DNA of 34,215 nt, taken from positions 1 through 34,215 of the forward strand of contig CAJBLA010000212.1 in the NCBI GenBank assembly GCA_903953815.1, in the 5' to 3' direction. The position numbers and the translations under genes are program-made. The notes under the pieces are model-generated. The model saw nothing but the letters and a program-made list of their open reading frames with translations. It ran no database searches and was not told where the DNA came from. The DNA is from an uncultured Bacteroidota bacterium (GTDB taxonomy: Bacteria; Bacteroidota; Bacteroidia; Chitinophagales; Chitinophagaceae). This document shows positions 1-8,806 of the stretch, piece after piece. The stretch's first letter is position 1. The number at the start of each line of letters is the position of its first letter.

Positions 1-473
1 CGACCCAATTGAGCGATACCACCTAATACTTTTTCCATTTTATCTTTATCACGACCTAATGTTAAACGCTCTTTTTTAGTTAAGCTTTCAGCACTTCCGT
101 CGCCCAACATCTTCTCGATGCTTTGCATTTTCTTAACGCTCTTACGAACTGTATTGAAGTTAGTCAACATACCACCCAACCAACGCTCTGTAGCGTAAGG
201 CATGTTTACTTTCTTAGCACACTCGCTAACGATTTCTTTTGCTTGCTTTTTTGTAGCTACAAACATGATCTTTTTACCGCTCTTAGCAATTTGCTTTAAA
301 GCAGCAGCAGTCTCTTGTAAGTGCTCTACAGTTTTGTTCAAGTCAATGATGTGAATACCTTTCTTTTCAGCGAAAATATAAGGTAACATTTTTGGATTCC
401 ACTTCTTTTTAAGGTGACCAAAGTGTACGCCAGCTTCCAAAAGTTGCTGTTGAAGTGAAGTATTATTTTCCAT
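1..473 (-). CDS. rpsB: 30S ribosomal protein S2, C-terminal part cut by window edge
   Basis: Reverse translation from ATG at 473: MENNTSLQQQLLEAGVHFGHLKKKWNPKMLPYIFAEKKGIHIIDLNKTVEHLQ...ERWLGGMLTNFNTVRKS; S2 hallmarks. Not in the ORF track because it runs off the edge. Confidence 0.97.
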   Translation of the reverse strand, partial: MENNTSLQQQLLEAGVHFGHLKKKWNPKMLPYIFAEKKGIHIIDLNKTVEHLQETAAALKQIAKSGKKIMFVATKKQAKEIVSECAKKVNMPYATERWLGGMLTNFNTVRKSVKKMQSIEKMLGDGSAESLTKKERLTLGRDKDKMEKVLGGIAQLG

Positions 474-512
474 TTGTATAAATTGTAATAATGAATTAAA
501 AATTTGAATCGA

Positions 513-902
513 TTAACGCTTGCTAAATTGGAAGCTTCTACGTGCCTTCTTGTGACCGAACTTCTTACGTTCAACACTTCTTGGATCACGCTTCAATTGA
601 CCAGCCGCTTTTAAGGTTGGACGAACTTCAGGGTTTAACTCTACCAATACACGAGCAATACCTAATTTGGCTGCTTCTGCTTGACCTTTCATACCACCAC
701 CTGTTGCGTTAATTACGATATCGTATTTACCTTCAACACCAGCTGCTTTTAAAGGCGCTTCTACTTGATTTTGTAAGTATACTAAAGGAAAGTATGCTTT
801 GTAATCTTTGTCATTCACAGTGATCTTTCCAGAACCCTTGCTGACGAAGACGCGTGTTACCGCTTCCTTACGACGACCTACTGCATTTGTTTGCTTTTCC
901 AT
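513..902 (-). CDS. rpsI: 30S ribosomal protein S9
   Basis: AVGRRKEAVTRVFV...DPRSVERKKFGHKKARRSFQFSKR; classic S9 C-terminus. Confidence 0.98.
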   Translation of the reverse strand: MEKQTNAVGRRKEAVTRVFVSKGSGKITVNDKDYKAYFPLVYLQNQVEAPLKAAGVEGKYDIVINATGGGMKGQAEAAKLGIARVLVELNPEVRPTLKAAGQLKRDPRSVERKKFGHKKARRSFQFSKR

Positions 903-922
903 TTATTTATATTTGGAATTAA

Positions 923-1366
923 TTAAAATTTAAATTCTTTAGGTTGTTGTGCAGTATGAGGGTGTTTGTCACCAGCATATACAAACAATTTTTTAACCAT
1001 CTTACGTCCCAAACGATTTTTAGGTAACATACCTTTAACCGCTCTTTCCATAATTACTTCTGGACGACGCTTGATTAAATCTTCTGCAGCTTCTTCTTTT
1101 TTACCACCTGGGTAACCAGAGTAGTTTAAGTATTGCTTGTCGTGGAATTTATTTCCAGTCAACAAAACTTTTTCTGCATTAATGATGATTACATAATCTC
1201 CGCAATCAACGTGTGGAGTGTAATAAGCTTTGTTCTTACCACGTAGAACTGCTGCGATTTTTGAAGCGATACGTCCTACGGTTTGATTAGTACCATCAAC
1301 AATGTACCAGCCATGTTTAACGGTAGCCGCGTTGGCGTGCTTCGTGGTGAAATGTAGTTTACTCAT
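923..1366 (-). CDS. rplM: 50S ribosomal protein L13
   Basis: WYIVDGTNQTVGRIASKIAAVLRGKNKAYYTPHVDCGDYVIIINAEKV...; adjacent to rpsI in the conserved L13-S9-S2 order. Confidence 0.98.
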   Translation of the reverse strand: MSKLHFTTKHANAATVKHGWYIVDGTNQTVGRIASKIAAVLRGKNKAYYTPHVDCGDYVIIINAEKVLLTGNKFHDKQYLNYSGYPGGKKEEAAEDLIKRRPEVIMERAVKGMLPKNRLGRKMVKKLFVYAGDKHPHTAQQPKEFKF

Positions 1367-1495
1367 AATTCTTTGTTTTAATGAGGCTGCGCTATCCCGT
1401 CAGCCATAAAATATTCCCCTTTTATAAGGGAGGGCGAAGGTACGGGGGGAAATTGTTCTTTCCCAATATTTGAGGGTCGTTTTTTCACCCTGTAT
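1367..1495 (-). promoter_or_regulatory. Structured 5' leader of rplM-rpsI (candidate ribosomal-protein leader)
   Basis: Four successive inverted repeats by eye: GGCTG/CAGCC (1385-1405), CCCTT/AAGGG (1417-1430), GGGAAA/TTTCCC (1447-1464), AGGGT/ACCCT (1473-1491), all upstream of the rplM ATG. Confidence 0.45.
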
Positions 1496-1654
1496 CTATA
1501 ACTACTTGATAATCAATAATATTTTTGTATCATAAAATACTTGATACTAAAATGTTGCTGAAAATCAATGAGTTAACAAATCGAAAACAGTGGCAATGAC
1601 ATTAATCTAGGGGAATATTGCGGGTTCTGACCTAAATTTACCTTACTTATATAT

Positions 1655-2824
1655 ATGTATCAGAAATTTCAAGCAACTCAATTTTTTACAGGCGCCGAGC
1701 TTTTGGATGACCAACTGGTTCTGATTACCCAAAAAGACGGTACCATTGAGGCCTTGGTGGGTATAGAAGATGCAGGAGATGATATTCAAAATTTTGAGGG
1801 CGTCATTAGTCCTGGTTTTATTAATGCACATTGTCATTTGGAGTTATCGCACATGAAAGGAATGATTCCTGCGAAAACAGGCTTGCAAGAATTTGTAAAA
1901 CAAATTGTGGGGTTGCGAAAAATAGATGATGCTTTAATTCAAGAAGCTATACTATCAGCAGAAAATGAAATGGTTGAAAATGGAATAGTTGCAGTGGGAG
2001 ATATTTGTAATACACTGGACACCTTAAACGCAAAAGCAAAACATCGTTTGGCCTATTATAGTTTTGTTGAATTGTACGATTTAGATCCAACACGCGCACC
2101 CGATAAAATAAATGCAGGTATTATTTTACAAAATACTTTTGAACAAAATTGTATTCGAGCTTCACTAGTGCCGCATGCACCTTACTCCTGCACGTTTGCA
2201 TTATTAAAATTATTAGCAACTCATTTTGGATCACATACCATTAGTATGCATAACCAAGAGACTGCTGCAGAGAATGAATTTTTTGAAAATAAAACAGGTG
2301 ACTTTATTAGCATGTATGAAAGAACAAAAGTGGCACTTGATTATTTTCATGCCACCGGAAAAACAAGTTTGCAATCCGTATTGCCGAAAATTAATACTGC
2401 CAACCATTGTATTTTAGTCCACAATAGTTTTACCTCTGTTGCTGACATTCAAGCAGTGCAACAACAAATGCCCAATACTTCTTGGTGCTTATGTCCCAAT
2501 GCCAATCAATATATTGAAAGCGCAATGCCGCCCATTGATTTATTGCGCGCGCAAAAAGCAAATATCGTAGTGGGTACGGATAGCTATGCCAGCAACTGGA
2601 GTTTAAATATTTTAGATGAATTAAAAACCATTCAAAAACACAACCCAACTATTGAGTTGGCTGAAATGCTTAGCTGGGCTACCCTAAATGGCGCGCGCGC
2701 ATTACAAATGGACAAACACTTAGGTAGTTTTGAAAAAGGAAAAAAGCCAGGGATCGTATTAATTTCAGGAGTAGATGCGGAAGGGAATTTAACAACGGGC
2801 GCGCAATCAAAAAAAATTATATAA
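1655..2824 (+). CDS. Amidohydrolase superfamily protein (cytosine deaminase / aminofutalosine deaminase-like)
   Basis: GFINAHCHLELSHMKG metal-binding HxH-like motif, VPHAPYSC, HNSF, GTDSYASN, C-terminal LGSFEKGKKPGIVLI. Confidence 0.85.
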   Translation: MYQKFQATQFFTGAELLDDQLVLITQKDGTIEALVGIEDAGDDIQNFEGVISPGFINAHCHLELSHMKGMIPAKTGLQEFVKQIVGLRKIDDALIQEAILSAENEMVENGIVAVGDICNTLDTLNAKAKHRLAYYSFVELYDLDPTRAPDKINAGIILQNTFEQNCIRASLVPHAPYSCTFALLKLLATHFGSHTISMHNQETAAENEFFENKTGDFISMYERTKVALDYFHATGKTSLQSVLPKINTANHCILVHNSFTSVADIQAVQQQMPNTSWCLCPNANQYIESAMPPIDLLRAQKANIVVGTDSYASNWSLNILDELKTIQKHNPTIELAEMLSWATLNGARALQMDKHLGSFEKGKKPGIVLISGVDAEGNLTTGAQSKKII

Positions 2825-2833
2825 AATTATTTT

Positions 2834-5095
2834 ATGAAAAAATATTTTAGCGTTTTAGTAGTTGTATTTTTTTTAATGGTGCTTGTATTACAACAGACAG
2901 TCGCGCAATCTACAAGTGCACCCACCACTTCCTTAACAAATATTATTCCTAAGCCGGTATCTGTAAAAGAAGCCCCAGGTGTATTTACTTTTTATCGTAA
3001 CACCATTATTGAAACCCCTGCTTCACTCCTGCATGCCAAACAATTATTGCAAAGTCAATTAAGCAATTACAATTTTGCATCTAATAAACAAGCAACTACA
3101 ATAAAATATATACTTGCAGGCAGTGCGGATAAAATTGCAAAAGAAGGTTATGCTATTACTATTGCTCCTAATGCAATAATAGTTAAAGCAAAAAATATTC
3201 AAGGGGCTTTATTAGCCACAAGCACTTTAGTGCAAATTCAATTGTTACAAAAAAATGCACAGCAAATTCCTTGTGGTGCCATTATTGATAGTCCAAGATT
3301 TGAATACCGTGGTATGCATATGGATGTTTCAAGAAATTTTTATCCAATTAGTTTTATAAAAAAGTATTTGGACATCATGGCTTTGTATAAGTTCAATACT
3401 TTTCATTGGCATTTAACCGACGGACCCGGTTGGCGATTACAAATAAATAGCTATCCTAAATTAACTTCGATGGCTGCATTCCGAACACATAATGATTGGA
3501 AAAGCTGGTGGAATAATGAACGAAAGTATTTGTCGGAAGGCGATCCCAATGCCTATGGTGGTTATTACACACAGGTGCAAGCCAAGGATATTGTGGCCTA
3601 TGCAAGTGCACGCGGCATTACGGTGATTCCAGAAATTGAAATGCCAGGACATTCTGAGGAAGTATTAGCTGCTTACCCTGAACTTTCTTGCTCCGGTAAA
3701 CCTTATGTGAATGACGTGTTTTGTGCAGGAAATGAAGCGAGTTTTGAATTTATTGAAAAAGTATTGACCGAGGTAATGGCCATCTTCCCTTCCAAATACA
3801 TTCATATTGGTGGCGATGAAGCAGGTAAAGGCGCTTGGAAAAAATGTCCCAAGTGTCAGCAAAGAATAAAAAATGAATCCTTAAAAAATGAGGAGGAGCT
3901 ACAAAGTTATTTGGTGAAGCGAGTTGAAAAGTTTTTAAATAAAAACAATCGAAATTTATTGGGCTGGGATGAAATTATAGAAGGGGGCTTGAGCCCGAAT
4001 GCAACAGTGATGAGTTGGAGGGGCGAAAAAGGAGGCATTCAAGCGGCCAATGAAAATCACGATGTCATCATGACACCTGGTGGCGAAACTTATTTTGATG
4101 CTTATCAAAATATTCCTTCCACGCAACCTGAAGCCATTGGTGGTTACTTACCTATGAAACGCGTGTACAATTACAATCCAGTGCCAGCAGTACTTGCCCT
4201 TGACAAACAAAAATATATCAAAGGCACACAGGGGCAATTATGGTCAGAATATATTCCTAGCACCACGCATCTTGAATACATGTCATTTCCAAGGGCCATT
4301 GCTTTAAGTGAGGTTGGATGGACCCCTATTGAAAATAAAAACTTTGACAATTTTAATAGTCGCTTACAAAGTCATTATTTATTATTACAAAAATTAAATG
4401 TCAACTACTACCGACCTTCCACGATTGTTGAAGTTTTTTCGGCACCTGACATGAATGAACAAAAAAATAAAATAAGTTTTACTTCCGAAATTTTTAATGC
4501 CAATATCAGATACACCATTGATGGATCAACACCTTCCATCAATTCATTAAAATATGAACAGCCCTTTTATGTAGGTGGCGAAGTAGCTATTAAAGCTTCC
4601 GTCATCACCAATGATGGCGTGGTTCACGAGCCCACTACTTATTTTTCCAATTATCATAAAGCGATTGGTAAAAAAGTAAAGTTCAATACCCTTTGGGATA
4701 AAAGCTATCCTGCACAAACGGAATCCACGCTAACCAATGGTATCATCGGTAGCATTACCTATTCAGATAAACAATGGTTGGGTTATTTAATTGATTTTGA
4801 TGTGGTGGTAGATATGGATAGTATTATCCCCTTAAATAAAATTGGGCTTCGCTTTATGCAGTATGTGGGGGCAGGTGTGTATATGCCTAAATCCGTTTCC
4901 TATTCATTCTCCAATGATGGTGTTAATTTTAGTACGCCCATCAAAGTTGAAAATAATATCCCTGATACGGAGCGAAAACTTTCATTTAAAACTTTTGAAT
5001 CCACATTTACAAATACATCGGCTAGGTATATTCGCGTGCAAGCTGATAATTCGCGAAGGCAATTTTTATTCACGGATGAAGTGATTGTGAATTAA
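2834..5095 (+). CDS. Secreted GH20 beta-N-acetylhexosaminidase
   Basis: Signal peptide; RGMHMDVSRNFYPISFIKKYLDIMALYKFNTFHWHLTDGPGWR; catalytic IHIGGDEAGKGAWKKCPKC; C-terminal chitobiase-like and carbohydrate-binding-like domains. Confidence 0.95.
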   Translation: MKKYFSVLVVVFFLMVLVLQQTVAQSTSAPTTSLTNIIPKPVSVKEAPGVFTFYRNTIIETPASLLHAKQLLQSQLSNYNFASNKQATTIKYILAGSADKIAKEGYAITIAPNAIIVKAKNIQGALLATSTLVQIQLLQKNAQQIPCGAIIDSPRFEYRGMHMDVSRNFYPISFIKKYLDIMALYKFNTFHWHLTDGPGWRLQINSYPKLTSMAAFRTHNDWKSWWNNERKYLSEGDPNAYGGYYTQVQAKDIVAYASARGITVIPEIEMPGHSEEVLAAYPELSCSGKPYVNDVFCAGNEASFEFIEKVLTEVMAIFPSKYIHIGGDEAGKGAWKKCPKCQQRIKNESLKNEEELQSYLVKRVEKFLNKNNRNLLGWDEIIEGGLSPNATVMSWRGEKGGIQAANENHDVIMTPGGETYFDAYQNIPSTQPEAIGGYLPMKRVYNYNPVPAVLALDKQKYIKGTQGQLWSEYIPSTTHLEYMSFPRAIALSEVGWTPIENKNFDNFNSRLQSHYLLLQKLNVNYYRPSTIVEVFSAPDMNEQKNKISFTSEIFNANIRYTIDGSTPSINSLKYEQPFYVGGEVAIKASVITNDGVVHEPTTYFSNYHKAIGKKVKFNTLWDKSYPAQTESTLTNGIIGSITYSDKQWLGYLIDFDVVVDMDSIIPLNKIGLRFMQYVGAGVYMPKSVSYSFSNDGVNFSTPIKVENNIPDTERKLSFKTFESTFTNTSARYIRVQADNSRRQFLFTDEVIVN

Positions 5096-5178
5096 GGCGC
5101 GGTAATACTTAATAGTATACGCGTCATTACTACTTAATAGCACACAGGTCCTTGTTTTATTTATTTGAATCGGTAATA

Positions 5179-5913
5179 CTAATGCAAGATGGATTGCAAA
5201 ATAGGCAGCGATTTAATTTCACTGAATTTTTTATAATGCCAGCTGAGCGACAACTGGAATAGTTCTAATATTTTTTTTCTTTGTGCGCCGCTTAGGGAGA
5301 TCGTTTCTAAATCATTATAAAATTGTACGGCTAAAAAAGTAGAAGCTACCTGTGCAGTTTGTGCTTCCAAATAATAAGGATGCGCTGGTGGCTTGGATAC
5401 AAACTCCCCTTCCTTAATATCAAGTATGGGCGTTTCGTCGCTGTACTTTCCTTGCAAACCAAATCCCATGGTTTGACTTAAGTGAATTAAAAAATAAATA
5501 GGCAAATTACTGACCAAACCTGCGCCACCCTTATCGAGTTGTTTAAACGTATCCTCAATTAAATAAAATATTTCAGGGTGCGGTTCCGGCTGCATGGTTT
5601 GTTGTAACACTTCAACAATATATAGTGCAACTGCATTTCGGAGCACATCGGAATACACAGTTTGATATACATAATCCCAACTCACTTCCTTCACCATTTG
5701 CATCGCTTTCATGGGTGCGTGATACACTTCCATTTGCAATATAGCAGCGGGTTGATAAAACACGCCCTTATTGGCACCTTTTTTACTGGTTACCCTAGCG
5801 CCTTTGATGATGTATTGTTGTAAACCAAAAAGTTCCGTATACGCTGACATAATAATACTTGTATCCCCATATTTGGTGACACGTAATACAATACCCTTGG
5901 TGTTATGTAACAT
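5179..5913 (-). CDS. recO: DNA repair protein RecO
   Basis: MLHNTKGIVLRVTKYGDTSIIMSAYTELFGLQQYIIKGAR N-terminal OB-fold signature of RecO. Confidence 0.93.
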   Translation of the reverse strand: MLHNTKGIVLRVTKYGDTSIIMSAYTELFGLQQYIIKGARVTSKKGANKGVFYQPAAILQMEVYHAPMKAMQMVKEVSWDYVYQTVYSDVLRNAVALYIVEVLQQTMQPEPHPEIFYLIEDTFKQLDKGGAGLVSNLPIYFLIHLSQTMGFGLQGKYSDETPILDIKEGEFVSKPPAHPYYLEAQTAQVASTFLAVQFYNDLETISLSGAQRKKILELFQLSLSWHYKKFSEIKSLPILQSILH

Positions 5914-5929
5914 AGATTAAATACTAAAA

Positions 5930-5937
5930 CAAATATA
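5930..5937 (-). promoter_or_regulatory. Candidate -7 box (TATATTTG) for recO
   Basis: CAAATATA on + strand = TATATTTG on - strand, matching TAnnTTTG, 17 nt upstream of recO ATG. Confidence 0.5.
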
Positions 5938-5975
5938 GCCATTTGGTGGCATAATATTTATTTTATTGATACAAA

Positions 5976-5994
5976 TGTAAAGTGTAACTTTACA
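5976..5994. promoter_or_regulatory. Candidate higBA operator/promoter
   Basis: TGTAAAG-TGTAA-CTTTACA perfect 7-bp inverted repeat containing a TAACTTTA -7-like box (5985-5992), 6 nt before the toxin ATG at 5999. Confidence 0.6.
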
Positions 5995-5998
5995 CTAT

Positions 5999-6283
5999 AT
6001 GATCGTCATTATCAAGCACAAAGGTTTGAAGGAATTTTGGACAAAGGGGTTAAGCGGAAAGCTGCCCTCCGATCAAAAAAATAAAATTCGACTCATATTA
6101 GACACTTTGAATGATGCCAACGAAATACCACAAGATCTTTTTCCATTTAAAAGTTGGAACATACATAAGTTAAAAGGAAACCATGTTGGATTTTGGAGTA
6201 TTACTGTAAAAGAAAATTGGAGAATTATTTTCAAATTTGATGGAAAAAATATTATAGACGTTGATTATCTTGATTATCATTAA
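5999..6283 (+). CDS. higB: RelE/HigB-family toxin
   Basis: 94 aa; KSWNIHKLKGNHVGFWSITVKENWRIIFKFDGKNIIDVDYLDYH is typical of HigB/GraT toxins. Confidence 0.93.
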   Translation: MIVIIKHKGLKEFWTKGLSGKLPSDQKNKIRLILDTLNDANEIPQDLFPFKSWNIHKLKGNHVGFWSITVKENWRIIFKFDGKNIIDVDYLDYH

Positions 6284-6292
6284 TAAAAAACA

Positions 6293-6595
6293 ATGAACAG
6301 AAAAATTAAACATAATACACATCCTGGTGAATTATTTAGAGAAGAAATAATTAATGCCTACGGATTAACAATTACCGAGGTAGCTGAAATGCTAGGCGTT
6401 ACGCGTCCTGCCATATCCAACTTAGTAAATGAAAAAGCAGGCATGAGTCCGATGATGGCCTTAAGAATAGCAAAAGTATTTGGTGGAAACGCTGCGCTTT
6501 GGGTAAGAATGCAGGCTACTTATGACCTCAGGGAAGCAGAAAGCAATTGGGAAAATATTAAGCTAAAGCCCTATAAACAAGCTCAAATAGCTTAA
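6293..6595 (+). CDS. higA: HigA-family XRE antitoxin
   Basis: 100 aa; HPGELFREEIINAYGLTITEVAEMLGVTRPAISNLVNEKAGMSPMMALRIAKVFGG, typical HigA/VapI HTH, directly downstream of the toxin. Confidence 0.94.
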   Translation: MNRKIKHNTHPGELFREEIINAYGLTITEVAEMLGVTRPAISNLVNEKAGMSPMMALRIAKVFGGNAALWVRMQATYDLREAESNWENIKLKPYKQAQIA

Positions 6596-6616
6596 TAATA
6601 AATTTATTTTATTTTG

Positions 6617-7654
6617 CTAAACGCTCTTGAACTGTTGCAAAAAGCGTAAGTCATTTTGTGAATACAAGCGCAAATCGTTAACCTGGTATTTTAATTGCGC
6701 AATTCTTTCAACGCCCATACCAAAGGCAAAGCCCGTATACTTTTCAGGATCAATGTCAAAGTTTTTTAACACATTGGGATGTACCATACCGCTACCTAAT
6801 ATTTCAACCCATCCGGTGTGCTTACAAATATTACATCCTTTGCCACTACAAATTTGGCAACTAATATCCATTTCCGCACTTGGCTCCGTAAACGGAAAAT
6901 AACTTGGACGGAATCTTACTTTCACATCCTTGCCAAACATTTCTTGAACGAAAAAATAAAGTGTTTGTTTTAAATCGGCAAAGCTTACATTTTCATCAAT
7001 ATACAATCCTTCTACTTGATGAAAAAAACAATGCGCGCGCGCTGATATTGTTTCATTGCGATAAACACGTCCTGGACATATTACACGAATTGGTGGCTTT
7101 TGAGTTTCCATCACGCGCGCTTGAACACTACTGGTATGTGTACGCAATAACCATGCAGCACTTTCATCTGTCGCTTCCTTCACATAAAAGGTATCCTGCA
7201 TATCGCGCGCTGGATGATCCGCTGGTAAATTCATGGCACCGAAATTGTGCCAATCATCTTCAATCTCTGGACCTTCTGCAACTGCAAATCCTAATCTTTT
7301 AAAAATAGAAACCATTTGATTGCGCACTAAATTTAAAGGATGTCTGGTGCCCACTGTTATTTCATCGCCTGGCAAACTCATATCGATACTTGCACTATTG
7401 TCATCTGCTTCGCCTAAACCTGCTAATAATATTTCTAATTTTTCTTCGGCTGCAATTTTAAAAGCATTTAAAATTTGTCCGAATTCTTTTTTTTGTTCGT
7501 TGGGCACATTTTTCATCTCCCCCATAATTTGTTTCACCAAACCTTTGGTTCCCAAGTATTTAATACGGAATGCTTCCACCTCAGCAGAAGTAGCACCTGT
7601 CGCTGCTGCTATTTCCTTTTTAATGTCTTCGATTTGTTGTAACAATTGCTCCAT
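6617..7654 (-). CDS. pheS: Phenylalanine--tRNA ligase alpha subunit
   Basis: GTRHPLNLVRNQMVSIFKRLGFAVAEGPEIEDDWHNFGAMNLPADHPARDMQDTFYV; class II synthetase motifs. Confidence 0.98.
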   Translation of the reverse strand: MEQLLQQIEDIKKEIAAATGATSAEVEAFRIKYLGTKGLVKQIMGEMKNVPNEQKKEFGQILNAFKIAAEEKLEILLAGLGEADDNSASIDMSLPGDEITVGTRHPLNLVRNQMVSIFKRLGFAVAEGPEIEDDWHNFGAMNLPADHPARDMQDTFYVKEATDESAAWLLRTHTSSVQARVMETQKPPIRVICPGRVYRNETISARAHCFFHQVEGLYIDENVSFADLKQTLYFFVQEMFGKDVKVRFRPSYFPFTEPSAEMDISCQICSGKGCNICKHTGWVEILGSGMVHPNVLKNFDIDPEKYTGFAFGMGVERIAQLKYQVNDLRLYSQNDLRFLQQFKSV

Positions 7655-7745
7655 AGTGCTACGAAGATAAGAAGAAGGCGTGAAAACGCCTGATGTTAAG
7701 GCTAACTATCCCTTTTGATGTTGGGGAAAATTACCCTAAAAGCCT

Positions 7746-7753
7746 TACATTTG
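7746..7753 (+). promoter_or_regulatory. Candidate -7 box (TACATTTG) for DUF4290 gene
   Basis: Matches TAnnTTTG; TTG 22 nt upstream; ATG at 7776. Confidence 0.5.
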
Positions 7754-7775
7754 TTGTCAGACGAAGTTAATTTAC

Positions 7776-8474
7776 ATGGAGTACAATACAGCAAGAAGCA
7801 TAATGGGGATGAGAGAATACGGCCGTCACGTTCAGAGGATGGTTGATTATCTTATGACTATTGAGGACCGCGACAAAAGGAAGGAGCAGGCCCATATCGT
7901 GGTGGAGTTAATGGGTTTTTTAAACCCCCAGCTTAAAAATATCGAGGACTACAGACATAAATTATGGGATCACCTATTTTTTATGAGCAATTTTCAATTG
8001 GATGTAGAGAGTCCTTATCCAATTCCTACGAAGGAAACTTATAAGCAAAAACCTGATCCTTTGCCTTACCCTAAGCGTAAAATTAGATATGCGCATTTGG
8101 GTAAAAACTTAGAATTGGTGATTGATAAAGCAATGGCCGAAACAGACCAAGAAAAGAAAGCCGGCTTTGCTCATGCGATTGCGCATTATATGAAATTAGC
8201 ATACAGTAACTGGCATAAAGAATTAGTGCAGGATGATGCAATTCGTAGTGAGTTGAATGCAATTACTGGCGGTGAATTAGAATTTAGCAACACCCCATAT
8301 ATTAAACATCGTAATCAAAACTTTAGTGAGGATTACCGTCCTGCGGGAGGCCGTTGGCAAAATAACCGCAACAATAATAATCGCGGTGGTCGCGGCCCTG
8401 GTGGTCCTGGCGGAAGCGGTAGCAATGGTGGTGGACGCAACAACAACAATCGCAATTTTAAAAAGAGATATTAA
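7776..8474 (+). CDS. DUF4290-type protein with RGG/Asn-rich C-terminal tail
   Basis: MEYNTARSIMGMREYGRHVQRMVDYLMTIEDRDKRKEQAHIVVELMGFLNPQLK...; C-terminal tail NNRNNNNRGGRGPGGPGGSGSNGGGRNNNNRNFKKRY. Confidence 0.85.
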   Translation: MEYNTARSIMGMREYGRHVQRMVDYLMTIEDRDKRKEQAHIVVELMGFLNPQLKNIEDYRHKLWDHLFFMSNFQLDVESPYPIPTKETYKQKPDPLPYPKRKIRYAHLGKNLELVIDKAMAETDQEKKAGFAHAIAHYMKLAYSNWHKELVQDDAIRSELNAITGGELEFSNTPYIKHRNQNFSEDYRPAGGRWQNNRNNNNRGGRGPGGPGGSGSNGGGRNNNNRNFKKRY

Positions 8475-8806
8475 GAAAACATCGTTCTTAATAATTTCAA
8501 CACATCGCTAGAAGTGTTGTTATCAATGCTGCCCATCTTTTTAGTAAGTCGTAATTTATCAACACATCTTATTTGATCTAACATTATTTGTACAGGATCT
8601 TTTTTAAATAAAGAAGGTATACGAGATGGATAATTTTTATTGGAATGAGATAAGGGTGCAATGATTACCGTGTTTAAATTATTGTTCATACCATTCGGCG
8701 ATACAATTACACAGGGTCTTAATTTTCGCACCTCACTGCCTTTGGTTGGATCTAAATCAATTAACCAGACATCAAATTGCAAATAATTTTTACCACTCAT
8801 TTTCAT
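8471..8806 (-). CDS. mazF: MazF/PemK-family toxin
   Basis: FDVWLIDLDPTKGSEVRKLRPCVIVSPNGMNNNLNTVIIAPLSHSNKNYPSRIPS; start is ATG at 8806 or 8800 (the track uses TTG at 8809). Confidence 0.93.
   Translation of the reverse strand: MKMSGKNYLQFDVWLIDLDPTKGSEVRKLRPCVIVSPNGMNNNLNTVIIAPLSHSNKNYPSRIPSLFKKDPVQIMLDQIRCVDKLRLTKKMGSIDNNTSSDVLKLLRTMFS

Noticed and set aside
338-589. 83-aa minus-strand ORF spanning the rpsB/rpsI junction
   Set aside because: Conflicts with both ribosomal genes; no domain signature.
6627-7670. Plus-strand ORFs (91, 132, 116 aa) inside pheS
   Set aside because: Antisense to a clear pheS; no recognisable domain.
8326-8511. 61-aa ORF in another frame of the DUF4290 tail
   Set aside because: By-product of the repetitive Asn/Gly/Arg codons; frame of the 232-aa protein is the convincing one.
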